A stretch of 9,329 bases of DNA, from NCBI GenBank assembly GCA_030596265.1, contig JAUVKM010000063.1:1-9329 (forward strand). Reading direction: 5' to 3'. The position numbers and the translations under genes were made by a program. Origin of the DNA: Candidatus Cloacimonadota bacterium. Its GTDB lineage: Bacteria; Cloacimonadota; Cloacimonadia; Cloacimonadales; TCS61. Below, piece by piece: positions 1 through 6,804 of this stretch. Position 1 is the stretch's first letter. Every line of letters starts with the position of its first letter. A model generated the notes under the pieces. The model had not been told where the DNA came from, searched no databases, and saw nothing but the letters and a program-made list of their open reading frames with translations.

Positions 1-1
1 A

Positions 2-283
2 CGCATTATTGCGGTTGGTACAACCACGACGCGTACTTTGGAAAGTTTTGCTGAAAATGGATATCTTAAAAGCGGTTCACATTGGACTAATATTTTCTTG
101 TATCCCGGAAAAGAAATTCAAATTATTGATGGATTGATCACCAATTTCCATATGCCGGAATCTACATTAATGATGCTGGTTTCTGCTTTTGCTGGTTATG
201 AAAATATCATGAATGCATATAAAATTGCTGTTGAAGAAGAATATCGTTTTTTCAGTTATGGTGATTCGATGTTGATATTATGA
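2..283 (+). CDS. queA: QueA, S-adenosylmethionine:tRNA ribosyltransferase-isomerase (C-terminal 93 residues, 5' truncated by window edge)
   Basis: The frame is open from base 2 and gives the C-terminal end of QueA, the cytoplasmic enzyme that moves the ribosyl group of S-adenosylmethionine onto preQ1 in tRNA to make epoxyqueuosine. Family landmarks visible are [15 protein letters not shown] near the start of the fragment, a middle segment [19 protein letters not shown], and the closing [13 protein letters not shown], which is the usual QueA C-terminus. An internal TTG at 38 could be called as a start, but homology clearly continues upstream of it, so the gene enters from the left edge. The stop is TGA at 281-283. 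A palindromic repeat begins about a dozen bases after the stop. The reading frame shows no damage. Confidence 0.95.
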   Translation, partial: RIIAVGTTTTRTLESFAENGYLKSGSHWTNIFLYPGKEIQIIDGLITNFHMPESTLMMLVSAFAGYENIMNAYKIAVEEEYRFFSYGDSMLIL

Positions 284-294
284 AAAAAATCATT

Positions 295-423
295 TCTTGT
301 CATTCTGAGGAATCTTATAGCCTTACTTGCGAAGAATCTCGTGAAAATTCATCCACTTTTTCTACTAAAAATAAAAGAGATTCTTCCTGAGAACAGCGTG
401 AAAGATACGTCAGAAAGACAAGA
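295..423. repeat. Palindromic short interspersed element (REP/MITE-like)
   Basis: Two nested inverted repeats fill the queA-birA gap. The outer arms TCTTGTCATTCTGA (295-308) and TCAGAAAGACAAGA (410-423) match at 13 of 14 positions. The inner arms GAAGAATCTC (331-340) and GAGATTCTTC (377-386) match perfectly. The CATTCTGA...GAAGAATCTC...GAGATTCTTC...TCAGAA layout resembles a class of dispersed non-coding repeats that I have seen in several bacterial genomes. No open reading frame lies inside. The right arm ends just before the birA ribosome binding site. Confidence 0.7.
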
Positions 424-425
424 AT

Positions 426-430
426 AGGAG
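426..430 (+). promoter_or_regulatory. Ribosome binding site AGGAG that fixes the TTG start of birA
   Basis: AGGAG ends six bases before the TTG at 437. No in-frame ATG lies near the beginning of the conserved domain, so this site supports the TTG as the true start. Confidence 0.75.
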
Positions 431-436
431 ATTTAT

Positions 437-1180
437 TTGAAAGATTTTAAACATCCATTATTCGATGAAGTATTATACTTTAATAAATTAAATAGTACAT
501 CATTAAAAGCGGAAAGACTAATTAATTCTAATACAGCTCAGGGTAATTTTTTGTGTCTTGCGGGAGAACAATCTTCTGGTAAAGGAAGAGGAAAAAATTC
601 TTGGGTCTCACCAATCGGAGGATTGTGGCTAACTGCTGCTCTTTACGGATTCAACTTCCAATCTAATATTACAATTTTTACCGGAATCTGCATTCATAAA
701 ACCCTATCTGAGTTATTCCCTTCAATCACTGATAATTTGAAAATCAAATGGCCAAATGACATCTATTTGAATGATAAAAAATTATGCGGTGTTCTTTCCA
801 GCAATCTCAGCAGCAAAAAATATCACCTTATCGGAATCGGCATTAATTCAAACGTAACAGAACTCGATGAAATTTTGGCTCCAAATGCAACTTCGCTGCA
901 GATTGAGTTCGATAGTTCTGTGGATAATGAACAGATATTAACCAGTGTTTTTGACAATTTTGCTTTTGCTCTTCCTGGATTTGTTGAGGGAGAATTGGAT
1001 GTAAAATATTTCAATCAACATTCATTATTGAAAGGACTTCAAATTGAATTAGATACAGATTTTGATACTTTTAGAGGAAAAGCAAAAGGAATCGATAAGA
1101 ATGGTGCTTTACTCATTGAACTCAAATCAGGAATGATCCAACCATTTTATGCAGGGAGTATAATCAGTTGGACAGGATAA
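437..1180 (+). CDS. birA: Biotin-[acetyl-CoA-carboxylase] ligase, monofunctional (no DNA-binding domain)
   Basis: This enzyme activates biotin with ATP and attaches it to the biotin carrier protein of acyl-CoA carboxylases in the cytoplasm. The protein has 247 residues. The biotin/ATP loop appears as GKGRGKNSW at about 48-56, followed by SPIGGLWLTAAL. The catalytic-lysine motif KWPNDIY is at 104-110, with LCGVLSS after it and GIGINSN at 133-139. The small C-terminal SH3-like domain follows (about 205-247, GKAKGIDKNGALLIEL). E. coli BirA has about 320 residues with an N-terminal winged helix; here the protein starts directly at the catalytic domain, so it should be an enzyme only and not a biotin repressor. 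The start is TTG with AGGAG six bases upstream. The last codons and the TAA stop lie in the first copy of a GACAGGAT repeat. Confidence 0.93.
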   Translation: MKDFKHPLFDEVLYFNKLNSTSLKAERLINSNTAQGNFLCLAGEQSSGKGRGKNSWVSPIGGLWLTAALYGFNFQSNITIFTGICIHKTLSELFPSITDNLKIKWPNDIYLNDKKLCGVLSSNLSSKKYHLIGIGINSNVTELDEILAPNATSLQIEFDSSVDNEQILTSVFDNFAFALPGFVEGELDVKYFNQHSLLKGLQIELDTDFDTFRGKAKGIDKNGALLIELKSGMIQPFYAGSIISWTG

Positions 1181-1237
1181 TTTTCGACAGGATTATTCTG
1201 ACAGGATAAACAGGATTAACGGGATGTTTCAATCCTG
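1171..1237 (+). repeat. Cluster of GACAGGAT-type direct repeats with a terminal inverted repeat
   Basis: The unit (G/A)ACAGGAT(A/T)A occurs at 1171-1180, 1186-1195, 1200-1209 and from 1209, with a degenerate copy AACGGGAT ending at 1224. CAGGATT (1211-1217) is then mirrored by AATCCTG (1231-1237), which could form a 7 bp hairpin with a 13-base loop. There is no T tract after it, so it is not a convincing terminator. Spacing between units is irregular, so this is not a CRISPR array. The first copy contains the birA stop codon. Confidence 0.65.
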
Positions 1238-1278
1238 AGATATGAACACACACTGGACAATGAAAGGAGGAGATACAA

Positions 1279-2040
1279 ATGAATGATATTAAACTTGTAG
1301 ATGTAACTCCGGAAAATATAATGGAGCATGCATTATTTTGTGTTAAAGATGTTAAGAGTGAAGGATTTAAATCTAAAAAGAACTGGTTCCAGCAGAGTTA
1401 TAAAGAAGGATTAAGAATTAAAATCTTGTATAATGATGCTGGTAAACAAATAGGTTACATCGAATATGTTCCTGCTGATTTTGCTTGGCGACCGGTTAAT
1501 GCTCCAGACTACTTATTTATTCACTGTATGTTCGTTTATGCCAAAAAGGACAAAGAAAAGGGTTATGGTTCATTTCTGGTGAGAACATGTGAAGAAGATG
1601 CGAGAAAGCAGAATATGAAGGGTGTATGCGTGATGACCAGCGACGGAACATTCATTGCAAACAAACAATTGTTCATCAAGAATGGTTATTCTCAAGTTGA
1701 TAAGCTTGAACGTTATGAACTGATGGTAAAGAAATTCAATTCTGAGTCAAAAGATCCGCAATTGATAGATTGGATGAAGGATCAAGAGAAATATCAGGGA
1801 TGGAATCTGGTTTATGCTAATCAATGTCCATGGCATCATAAATCTGTTGAAGCCCTTAAAGAAGTAGCCAAAGAAACAGGTATTGATCTGAAGATCAAAA
1901 AGATCACAACCTGGCAGGAAGCAAAAAAAGCTCCATCCGGATTTGGTGTTTTCAGCCTGATGTACAATGGAAAACTTTTGGAAGATCATTATCTTAGTGC
2001 AACACGTTTTAGGAATATTTTGAAGAAGGAATTGAAATAA
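1279..2040 (+). CDS. GNAT-family N-acetyltransferase with C-terminal YoaP-like domain
   Basis: This is a 253-residue two-domain protein. Residues about 1-152 form a GNAT acetyltransferase fold; the acetyl-CoA loop is KDKEKGYGSFLV at 90-101 (K-x-x-G-x-G form), followed by a helix and the late motif NKQLFIKNGYSQV at 128-140. Residues about 175-250 resemble the YoaP domain, with VYANQCPWHHKSVEAL at 178-193 in a thioredoxin/glutaredoxin-like setting (one Cys, C183, followed by PWHH) and ATRFRNILKKEL at the end. The acetyl acceptor is unknown; a small molecule or a peptide is possible. The start is ATG with a strong AGGAGG at 1265-1270, eight bases upstream. It probably has its own transcript or follows birA. 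Family assignment is confident for GNAT and good for YoaP. Confidence 0.88.
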   Translation: MNDIKLVDVTPENIMEHALFCVKDVKSEGFKSKKNWFQQSYKEGLRIKILYNDAGKQIGYIEYVPADFAWRPVNAPDYLFIHCMFVYAKKDKEKGYGSFLVRTCEEDARKQNMKGVCVMTSDGTFIANKQLFIKNGYSQVDKLERYELMVKKFNSESKDPQLIDWMKDQEKYQGWNLVYANQCPWHHKSVEALKEVAKETGIDLKIKKITTWQEAKKAPSGFGVFSLMYNGKLLEDHYLSATRFRNILKKELK

Positions 2041-2127
2041 ATGATAGGATTATATTAAATTCTTGACGGAAAAGTTTGATCTCTGTTTTTAGAAATTGAA
2101 AGGAAAGCAGTTCAAAAAAATTATAAA

Positions 2128-3354
2128 ATGAATAAAAATAATATCTCATTCAAATTAAATCCTAGTAGGATTAAATATCTGATGAATTTATACAATCTTA
2201 ATAGTAATGAATTCATTAAACTTATACACAGTAATAGAAAAACATTAGCTTTTACTACTAGAGAACTTGAACAAGTATTGAAAACAGAAACTGATATTGA
2301 ATTAAAAATAATTAAATTGATTGATAAAACATTCAATAAAGGATTAACGTGGTACATATCAAAAAAAAAATTACCTTCATCAAATAAAAGCAGTATCTTC
2401 TTTAGAAAGAATGTATTTAATTCTGAATTGGATTTTGAATCTAAAAAGAAAATTAATGAATATGAGCAAAGAAAAATCGAAATCCAAACTCTATGTAAAC
2501 TTATCAATTTTAAACCCAAAAGAATACTTAAAACTTATTGTTTGGAGGATAATCCTCAACAAGTTGCACTTGATATAAGACAAGAATTTAACAACATCGA
2601 AAGACTACTTTTAAAAGAAATAGTTATTAAGCAACCTAAAACCCTTAAAGATTTCCTAAAAAATGCAATAAGAATTTTAGAAGATATGAATATTTTCATT
2701 TTTGAGTTTACTGAAAATTGGAACAAAAAGAATAAAGCTAGTTTTAATGGATTCTATATATCTCCGAATATTATTGTTATAAAACGACAAGAATATATTA
2801 GAAGAGAAATATTTACTTTATTCCATGAGTTTGCTCATTATTTACTTCAGCATGAGGAGATTGATTGTGTTTCTGAAGCTGATTTTAGTAATCTTAATAG
2901 AATAGAAAAGTGGTGTCATACTTTTTCATTTTACTTTTTGTTAGGTAAGTTCCATACAGATTTTTCAAAATTAAAACAAGCCACAGAAAAAAATAATTTC
3001 CATCAGAGCTTTATTAATAAATTGTATAATAATACAAACCTTAGCTATTCAGCACTTTACACTCGATTGAGAATTAATAATAAGATAGCGCAAAAAGATT
3101 ATGAAAATATAATGGAGAAAATTAAATTTATTTTAAAACAAATATCTCATGATAAGAAAGAGAAGGCAAAACTTGAACGAGAAATAGCTAAAGAAAAAGG
3201 TATGAGTAATTATGCTTTTCAAAAACCAATTGAATCAAATTTATTTAAGGAAATTGTAACAATTAATTATTTCGAAGGTAACATAAACGAGAGTAGATTG
3301 CGTGATTATCTACACATTAGTGATAACAAAAGTATTGATTCGGTAATTTATTAA
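2128..3354 (+). CDS. ImmA/IrrE-family zinc metallopeptidase with HTH-like N-terminus
   Basis: The protein has 408 residues. The ImmA/IrrE (COG2856) catalytic signature is clear: IFTLFHEFAHYLLQHEE places the zinc-binding HEFAH at 233-237. A following segment IEKWCHTFSFYFLLG at 259-273 corresponds to the E-x-x-A-N-x-F-A helix of the family, where E260 would be the third ligand. Residues about 10-55 (NPSRIKYLMNLYNLNSNEFI...) look like a weak Xre-type helix-turn-helix, and about 370-405 resembles the C-terminal regulatory tail of this family. Relatives cleave repressors or antitoxins, or act as antitoxins themselves. The next gene starts on the base after the TAA, so the two are translationally coupled. 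The region is AT-rich (13 G+C in 2161-2220 against 24 in 1441-1500), which suggests transfer. No clear ribosome binding site precedes the ATG; the leader is A-rich. An A10 run lies at 2361-2370. Confidence 0.85.
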   Translation: MNKNNISFKLNPSRIKYLMNLYNLNSNEFIKLIHSNRKTLAFTTRELEQVLKTETDIELKIIKLIDKTFNKGLTWYISKKKLPSSNKSSIFFRKNVFNSELDFESKKKINEYEQRKIEIQTLCKLINFKPKRILKTYCLEDNPQQVALDIRQEFNNIERLLLKEIVIKQPKTLKDFLKNAIRILEDMNIFIFEFTENWNKKNKASFNGFYISPNIIVIKRQEYIRREIFTLFHEFAHYLLQHEEIDCVSEADFSNLNRIEKWCHTFSFYFLLGKFHTDFSKLKQATEKNNFHQSFINKLYNNTNLSYSALYTRLRINNKIAQKDYENIMEKIKFILKQISHDKKEKAKLEREIAKEKGMSNYAFQKPIESNLFKEIVTINYFEGNINESRLRDYLHISDNKSIDSVIY

Positions 3355-3912
3355 ATGGCAAGAAAATTAATTTTGGATACAAGTAGTATAATGAGCTTTG
3401 TAAAGTACTACTGTTTTAATAACCAAAATGAAAAGAAAATTTACGACAAACTTGAGACTTTTATTCTTTCAAGAATTAAAAATGAAGAAATCATTATTAT
3501 AGATAAAGTACTAAAAGAATTAAGAAACCCAGAATCAAAAAAGCTAAAAGATAAGATGAAATCATTTGGATACAGTACCCAACATCTATTAGACAAAATT
3601 GAACCTTTATTTGAAGCAAATTTAGTACAGATACGATTAAAATATTTGGATGAATGGGAATTAGAAAGTCAAAGGGGGCTATATTCTGACAAATATGCAG
3701 ATTTGTATTTAATCGCAGTTTGTGAAGAATTTAAAAAACAAGATCATCAAGTAATATTGATTTCAGAAGAAAGTTTATCTAATGATCAAAAACTTGTAGA
3801 GAAGCTTCCAACCATTTGCAATAGAAGGGACATTGAATATAGAAATTTACCATATATGATATTCACTGTATATAAGAATGAATTAAGTTTTGATTTAGAA
3901 ATCAAAAGATAA
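3355..3912 (+). CDS. PIN-like domain protein (DUF4411-like), putative toxin RNase
   Basis: The protein has 185 residues. It begins KLILDTSSIMSFVKYY, the first strand of a PIN fold with acidic D8. Further acidic residues fall where PIN nucleases need them: E55 in KVLKELRNP, D112/D116 in DKYADLYLIA and E138/E139 with D144 in ISEESLSNDQ. The order LILDTSS, LKEL, ADLYLIA, ISEE and KLPTICNRRDIEYRNL matches my memory of DUF4411, a PIN-like family often found next to ImmA/IrrE genes. If active it would be a metal-dependent RNase, plausibly a toxin. It starts directly after the stop of the peptidase gene with no spacer and no ribosome binding site of its own, so translation should depend on the upstream gene. 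Base composition is as AT-rich as its partner (14 G+C in 3361-3420). The family call is good, while toxin activity is inferred. Confidence 0.75.
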   Translation: MARKLILDTSSIMSFVKYYCFNNQNEKKIYDKLETFILSRIKNEEIIIIDKVLKELRNPESKKLKDKMKSFGYSTQHLLDKIEPLFEANLVQIRLKYLDEWELESQRGLYSDKYADLYLIAVCEEFKKQDHQVILISEESLSNDQKLVEKLPTICNRRDIEYRNLPYMIFTVYKNELSFDLEIKR

Positions 3913-3920
3913 TAAATCAA

Positions 3921-3951
3921 GGGCAGATCACTGATCTGCCCTACACTTTTT
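3921..3951 (+). terminator. Intrinsic terminator after the peptidase-PIN pair
   Basis: GGGCAGATCA (3921-3930) and TGATCTGCCC (3932-3941) are perfect inverted arms; a realistic hairpin has an 8 bp GC-rich stem and a 5-base loop. A T run (3947-3951) follows after five bases. It sits between convergent genes and could also stop the minus-strand receptor transcript, though with a poorer T tract. The stem may itself be a copy of a dispersed repeat. Confidence 0.7.
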
Positions 3952-3973
3952 CGCTTATACCCTTATTCGCTTA
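3950..3973 (+). repeat. Two-copy TTCGCTTA direct repeat
   Basis: TTCGCTTA occurs at 3950-3957 and 3966-3973, a 16-base period, with TACCCTTA in the middle as a degenerate copy. It lies directly after the hairpin in the short gap between convergent genes. Confidence 0.45.
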
Positions 3974-3979
3974 GACGCA

Positions 3980-6448
3980 CTAAAATCCCAACCTCAATCC
4001 AGCTACAAAATTACGTCCGGCTGCAGGAAAATAATATTTTTCATCTGCCCAACTATCATAATAACCGGCAGTTTCATATTCTTCATTTAGGATATTATTC
4101 GCTTTCAGATTCAATTGCAGATCGGTTTTACCAAAGAGTTTTGCGATATTAATAACGGCACCAATATTAAGCACTTTGAATGGATTGATTGTACGATCTT
4201 CATTTTCGGTATTATCCAAATATTGTTTTCCCGCATATTGCATTTGAGTAAAAAGATTGAAATTACCACTATTATATGCAAGTTTTCCACTACTGATTAT
4301 ACTTGGGAATCCAGCAATTGTCTTGCCTGAAAAATCCGTTTCAATTGTCTCTGAATACCAATCACCAAATTCATCTTCAAACCATTGTTCTTCATACTTT
4401 GTAAAATCTTCGAAATAATTATCGCTGTAACTGAAGTTACCGGATAATTCCAGGTAGGCAGGTAACTGCACTTTTGCAGAGAGTTCCACACCTCTATGCA
4501 CAGTTTTATCTGCATTCCCGCGGATTGGGCTTCCTTCATCATCAACACCACCATACGCTACGATCTCGTCAGTAAAATTCATCCAATATACATTTGCTTT
4601 CAAATCCCAAATTCCAACTGTGTAGCCAATCCCCATTTCATAATCCAGCAATTTCTCCTCTTTCACATAAGGATCACTCCAGTTGATCTTTTCAACATTT
4701 CCATCATCTGTAAAAACCGTATCTGCCACTGCAAACAGAGGAGCCACTCCTAGATCATCCGGTCCATCCCAGGTATCATAGAGTTCACTGTCTGTAGGTT
4801 CTCTTTGAGAAATAGAAATGTTCCCATAAATATTGAAATTCTCATTTACATTATAATTAACACCAAATCTTGGATTAAAGAAATTGTAATCTACTTCATA
4901 AGCATTCAGAAATTCTCCTGTAAAATTTCCTGATTCCAATTGTTCAAAGTCATAATTTATATGTTGGAAATATAGGTTTGCCATAATTGAAAGATTGTTA
5001 ATTGGTTTGAAAATTTCATTCACATAAGCAGTTAAATATTGTTTTTCACCAGTGTAATTATAATATCTTTGACCGCTCTCATAAATTATTCCCAAATTTT
5101 CATAATCTATCACTTCTCTGATCTCACCCCAATGATCACTATCGAACAAACTGAGATAAGTTCCTGCTGTAAAAGTCCCTTTTTCATGATGTAAATTGTA
5201 TTGTGAAACCCAGCCATAATGATTTTTAGTAATCCATTTCTGACGGATGATATCTGCTTCTTCACTACTTTCTTCACTTACAAGTCCGTGTTCCCAAAGA
5301 TTACGATCATATTTATATTGTTCGTAAAACCCATTTCCGCGAATGTAGAAAATGGAATTTTTTACGTCAGATATTTCATTCAGAAAATAACTGTTATGCA
5401 ATTCAAAATGAGGTTGGGAAAAATCATCGACATAATTATCATATGTATAAGGATTGTGCTGATGGTTTTCTTCCAGCTCCCAATCCCCAGAGGCTTCCCA
5501 GGCTGCATGGGTAAGTTCATGTCCGGTATAAAAATTAAATTCTGTGATTGATCTTTCACCCACTCTGGAAAGATTTGTGAAAACAGACCAGAGTTCGGAA
5601 GCAGAATTATCCCGATAACCATCAGAAGCAATTTTTGAAAAGCGGATATTAGTACTGTATTTCCCAAACTTTTGAGTTGTCTTTATTCCAGCTTTATAAG
5701 TGTTATAACTTCCCAGAGCAGAGAATATTTCTGTTCTATTTTCTTTTGCAAAAAAATTAGTCTGCATATTGAGTGAACCGCCAAAAGTTGAGATCCCGTA
5801 GAGTGAACTTCCCACACCACGCTGGAATTGTATGTCAGATGTACTCTCGGCAAGATCCGGCATATTAACCCAGTAAACGTTGTGATCTTCCGGGTCATTA
5901 AGAGGTATCCCATTTATCATCACACCAATCCTTTTTTGATCGAAACCACGGATTTTAAGATGTGCGTTTCCAACCAGACCACCTGCATCAGAGTAGGCAT
6001 AAACTCCAGGAACATCTTCCAACAGCATTGGAATTTCCTGACCAAAATTGTTTTGAAGAACCTGCTCTTGAGTCAAATTTGTAAATGTAATAGGTGTCTC
6101 ACGATCTTTTGCTTTTGTGGCTGATACTTTCATTCCAGAAATATTCTGCGGTTTTTTTATAAGCTGTATATTTAGAATAGATGTATCAAATGGATTGTGC
6201 TCCACAACCTTTTTCTCATAACCGATCCGCTCAAAAACAAATGTGAAAAGTGCCGGTTTAATAAAGTTCAACACATAATTTCCATTCGCATCTGAAGTCG
6301 CAGATAAGTTTATACTTTCCACATAAACACTAACCTGATCTATCGGTTTTCCGGATTGGGAATCTGTAATTCTCCCTGTCAATTGATCAGCAAAAGCCAG
6401 ACTACTAAAAGCAATTATTCCAATTAAAACACAAATTATTTTTTTCAT
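3980..6448 (-). CDS. TonB-dependent outer-membrane receptor, TPP-riboswitch controlled (predicted thiamine uptake)
   Basis: This 822-residue outer-membrane protein takes up a ligand using TonB energy. A signal peptide MKKIICVLIGIIAFSSLAFA (1-20) is followed by a carboxypeptidase-regulatory-like domain (about 22-98, LTGRITDSQSGKPIDQ), the plug (about 115-235; LLEDVPGVYAYSDAGG, LKIRGFDQKRIGVMINGIPL, FQRGVGSSLYGISTFGGSL) and a 22-strand-type barrel rich in aromatic residues. The last residues are AGLRLGF, ending in the Phe typical of barrel assembly. The frame is open up to a GTG at 6484, but those 12 extra codons come from a terminator stem. The ATG at 6448 has GGAG five bases upstream and opens a perfect signal peptide, so I chose it. 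A TPP aptamer lies in the leader, so the substrate is predicted to be thiamine, its phosphates or a precursor, as proposed for OMthi-type receptors of Bacteroidetes. The substrate is an inference from regulation only. Confidence 0.92.
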   Translation of the reverse strand: MKKIICVLIGIIAFSSLAFADQLTGRITDSQSGKPIDQVSVYVESINLSATSDANGNYVLNFIKPALFTFVFERIGYEKKVVEHNPFDTSILNIQLIKKPQNISGMKVSATKAKDRETPITFTNLTQEQVLQNNFGQEIPMLLEDVPGVYAYSDAGGLVGNAHLKIRGFDQKRIGVMINGIPLNDPEDHNVYWVNMPDLAESTSDIQFQRGVGSSLYGISTFGGSLNMQTNFFAKENRTEIFSALGSYNTYKAGIKTTQKFGKYSTNIRFSKIASDGYRDNSASELWSVFTNLSRVGERSITEFNFYTGHELTHAAWEASGDWELEENHQHNPYTYDNYVDDFSQPHFELHNSYFLNEISDVKNSIFYIRGNGFYEQYKYDRNLWEHGLVSEESSEEADIIRQKWITKNHYGWVSQYNLHHEKGTFTAGTYLSLFDSDHWGEIREVIDYENLGIIYESGQRYYNYTGEKQYLTAYVNEIFKPINNLSIMANLYFQHINYDFEQLESGNFTGEFLNAYEVDYNFFNPRFGVNYNVNENFNIYGNISISQREPTDSELYDTWDGPDDLGVAPLFAVADTVFTDDGNVEKINWSDPYVKEEKLLDYEMGIGYTVGIWDLKANVYWMNFTDEIVAYGGVDDEGSPIRGNADKTVHRGVELSAKVQLPAYLELSGNFSYSDNYFEDFTKYEEQWFEDEFGDWYSETIETDFSGKTIAGFPSIISSGKLAYNSGNFNLFTQMQYAGKQYLDNTENEDRTINPFKVLNIGAVINIAKLFGKTDLQLNLKANNILNEEYETAGYYDSWADEKYYFPAAGRNFVAGLRLGF

Positions 6449-6474
6449 ATTTTCTCCATTTATTTTTTTAAAAC

Positions 6475-6510
6475 AAAAAACCACAACCCGAAAGAAACCG
6501 AATTGTGGTT
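6475..6510 (-). terminator. Riboswitch-linked intrinsic terminator (expression platform)
   Basis: On the minus strand AACCACAA (6510-6503) pairs perfectly with TTGTGGTT (6486-6479), and the stem can extend by U-G, U-G and C-G pairs to 11 bp with a 10-base loop. A run of six T (6480-6475) begins in the end of the stem. It lies between the TPP aptamer and the receptor start, the standard place for a transcription-attenuation platform. Ligand binding should favour this terminator and lower receptor expression. Confidence 0.8.
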
Positions 6511-6520
6511 AAATGTAATT

Positions 6521-6609
6521 TATCAGTTTCCTACGCCGGCATTATCCGGATCAGGTTCAAGGGTATGTTCTCAACCGTTCAGCAACTGCCAAACAGCACC
6601 CCATTGATA
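6521..6609 (-). promoter_or_regulatory. TPP (thiamine pyrophosphate) riboswitch, THI element
   Basis: Read on the minus strand, the conserved core is nearly complete: GGGGTGC (6602-6596), GGTTGAGA, ACCC, then AACCTGATCCGGATAATGCC and GGCGTAGGAA. Helices can be placed by eye: P1 TATCA/TGATA (6609-6605 with 6525-6521), P2 GGGGT/ACCC, P3 GCTGTT/AACGGT with an inner CAG/CTG hairpin, P4 CCT/AGG and P5 CCGG/CCGG. The pyrimidine-binding element reads TTGAGA where the consensus is CTGAGA; the changed base still forms a G-U pair, and the TGAGA core is kept. It controls the receptor gene through the terminator that follows. Confidence 0.95.
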
Positions 6610-6623
6610 GAAATTTTATAAAG

Positions 6624-6804
6624 AACCATTTATTATTTGAATAAAAAAATCACGTTTTTAGTGTCAAATGGTTTTTGCTTAACCTTGAAATGGCTTCTAT
6701 CATAAATTCCTACTTGCTTAGCATTTTCAAGGTTTCTTTCATTTATCAACTTCCAACCCTGAAAAAGTCAAAAGACAAGATTCTTTGAAAGAGACTTTTT
6801 CGGG
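6624..6804. repeat. Series of three inverted repeats between the two riboswitches
   Basis: This non-coding stretch holds AACCATTT (6624-6631) with AAATGGTT (6666-6673); AACCTTGAAATGGC (6681-6694) with GCATTTTCAAGGTT (6721-6734), ten central pairs perfect plus more with a one-base shift; and CCCTGAAAAAGTC (6757-6769) with GACTTTTTCGGG (6793-6804), twelve pairs with one bulged T. No reading frame of note is present on either strand. Together with the riboswitches, these are all I can see in the 478 bases between the receptor ATG and the ATG at 6927. Confidence 0.55.
6640..6667 (-). promoter_or_regulatory. Candidate sigma-70-type promoter for the TonB receptor transcript
   Basis: On the minus strand a perfect TTGACA (6667-6662) is followed 16 bases later by TTTATT (6645-6640), a four-of-six match to TATAAT. 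Transcription would start near 6633, just upstream of the aptamer. The -35 lies partly in an inverted-repeat arm. The -10 is weak, so the call is tentative. Confidence 0.4.

Noticed and set aside
823..1014. Minus-strand frame inside birA
   Set aside because: It lies wholly inside a conserved ligase gene and shows no motif of its own.
1171..1237. Possible CRISPR array
   Set aside because: Repeat units are about 8-10 bases with irregular spacing and no true spacers, and no cas genes are nearby.
2063..2091. TTGACG as a -35 box for the peptidase-PIN pair
   Set aside because: At 16-18 bases downstream there is only a T run with a poor match to TATAAT.
2121..2519. A 132-codon minus-strand frame opposite the start of the peptidase gene
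   Set aside because: Its Leu/Phe/Ser-rich composition is what an AT-rich gene gives in antisense, and the plus-strand frame has clear family motifs.
4115..6124. Several open frames on both strands inside the TonB receptor gene
   Set aside because: They overlap a long, well-supported coding sequence, have no recognisable domains or ribosome binding sites, and are shadows of the main frame.
6449..6484. GTG start at 6484 that would lengthen the TonB receptor by 12 residues
   Set aside because: The codons lie in the terminator stem and T tract of the riboswitch leader. ATG 6448 has GGAG and begins a textbook signal peptide.
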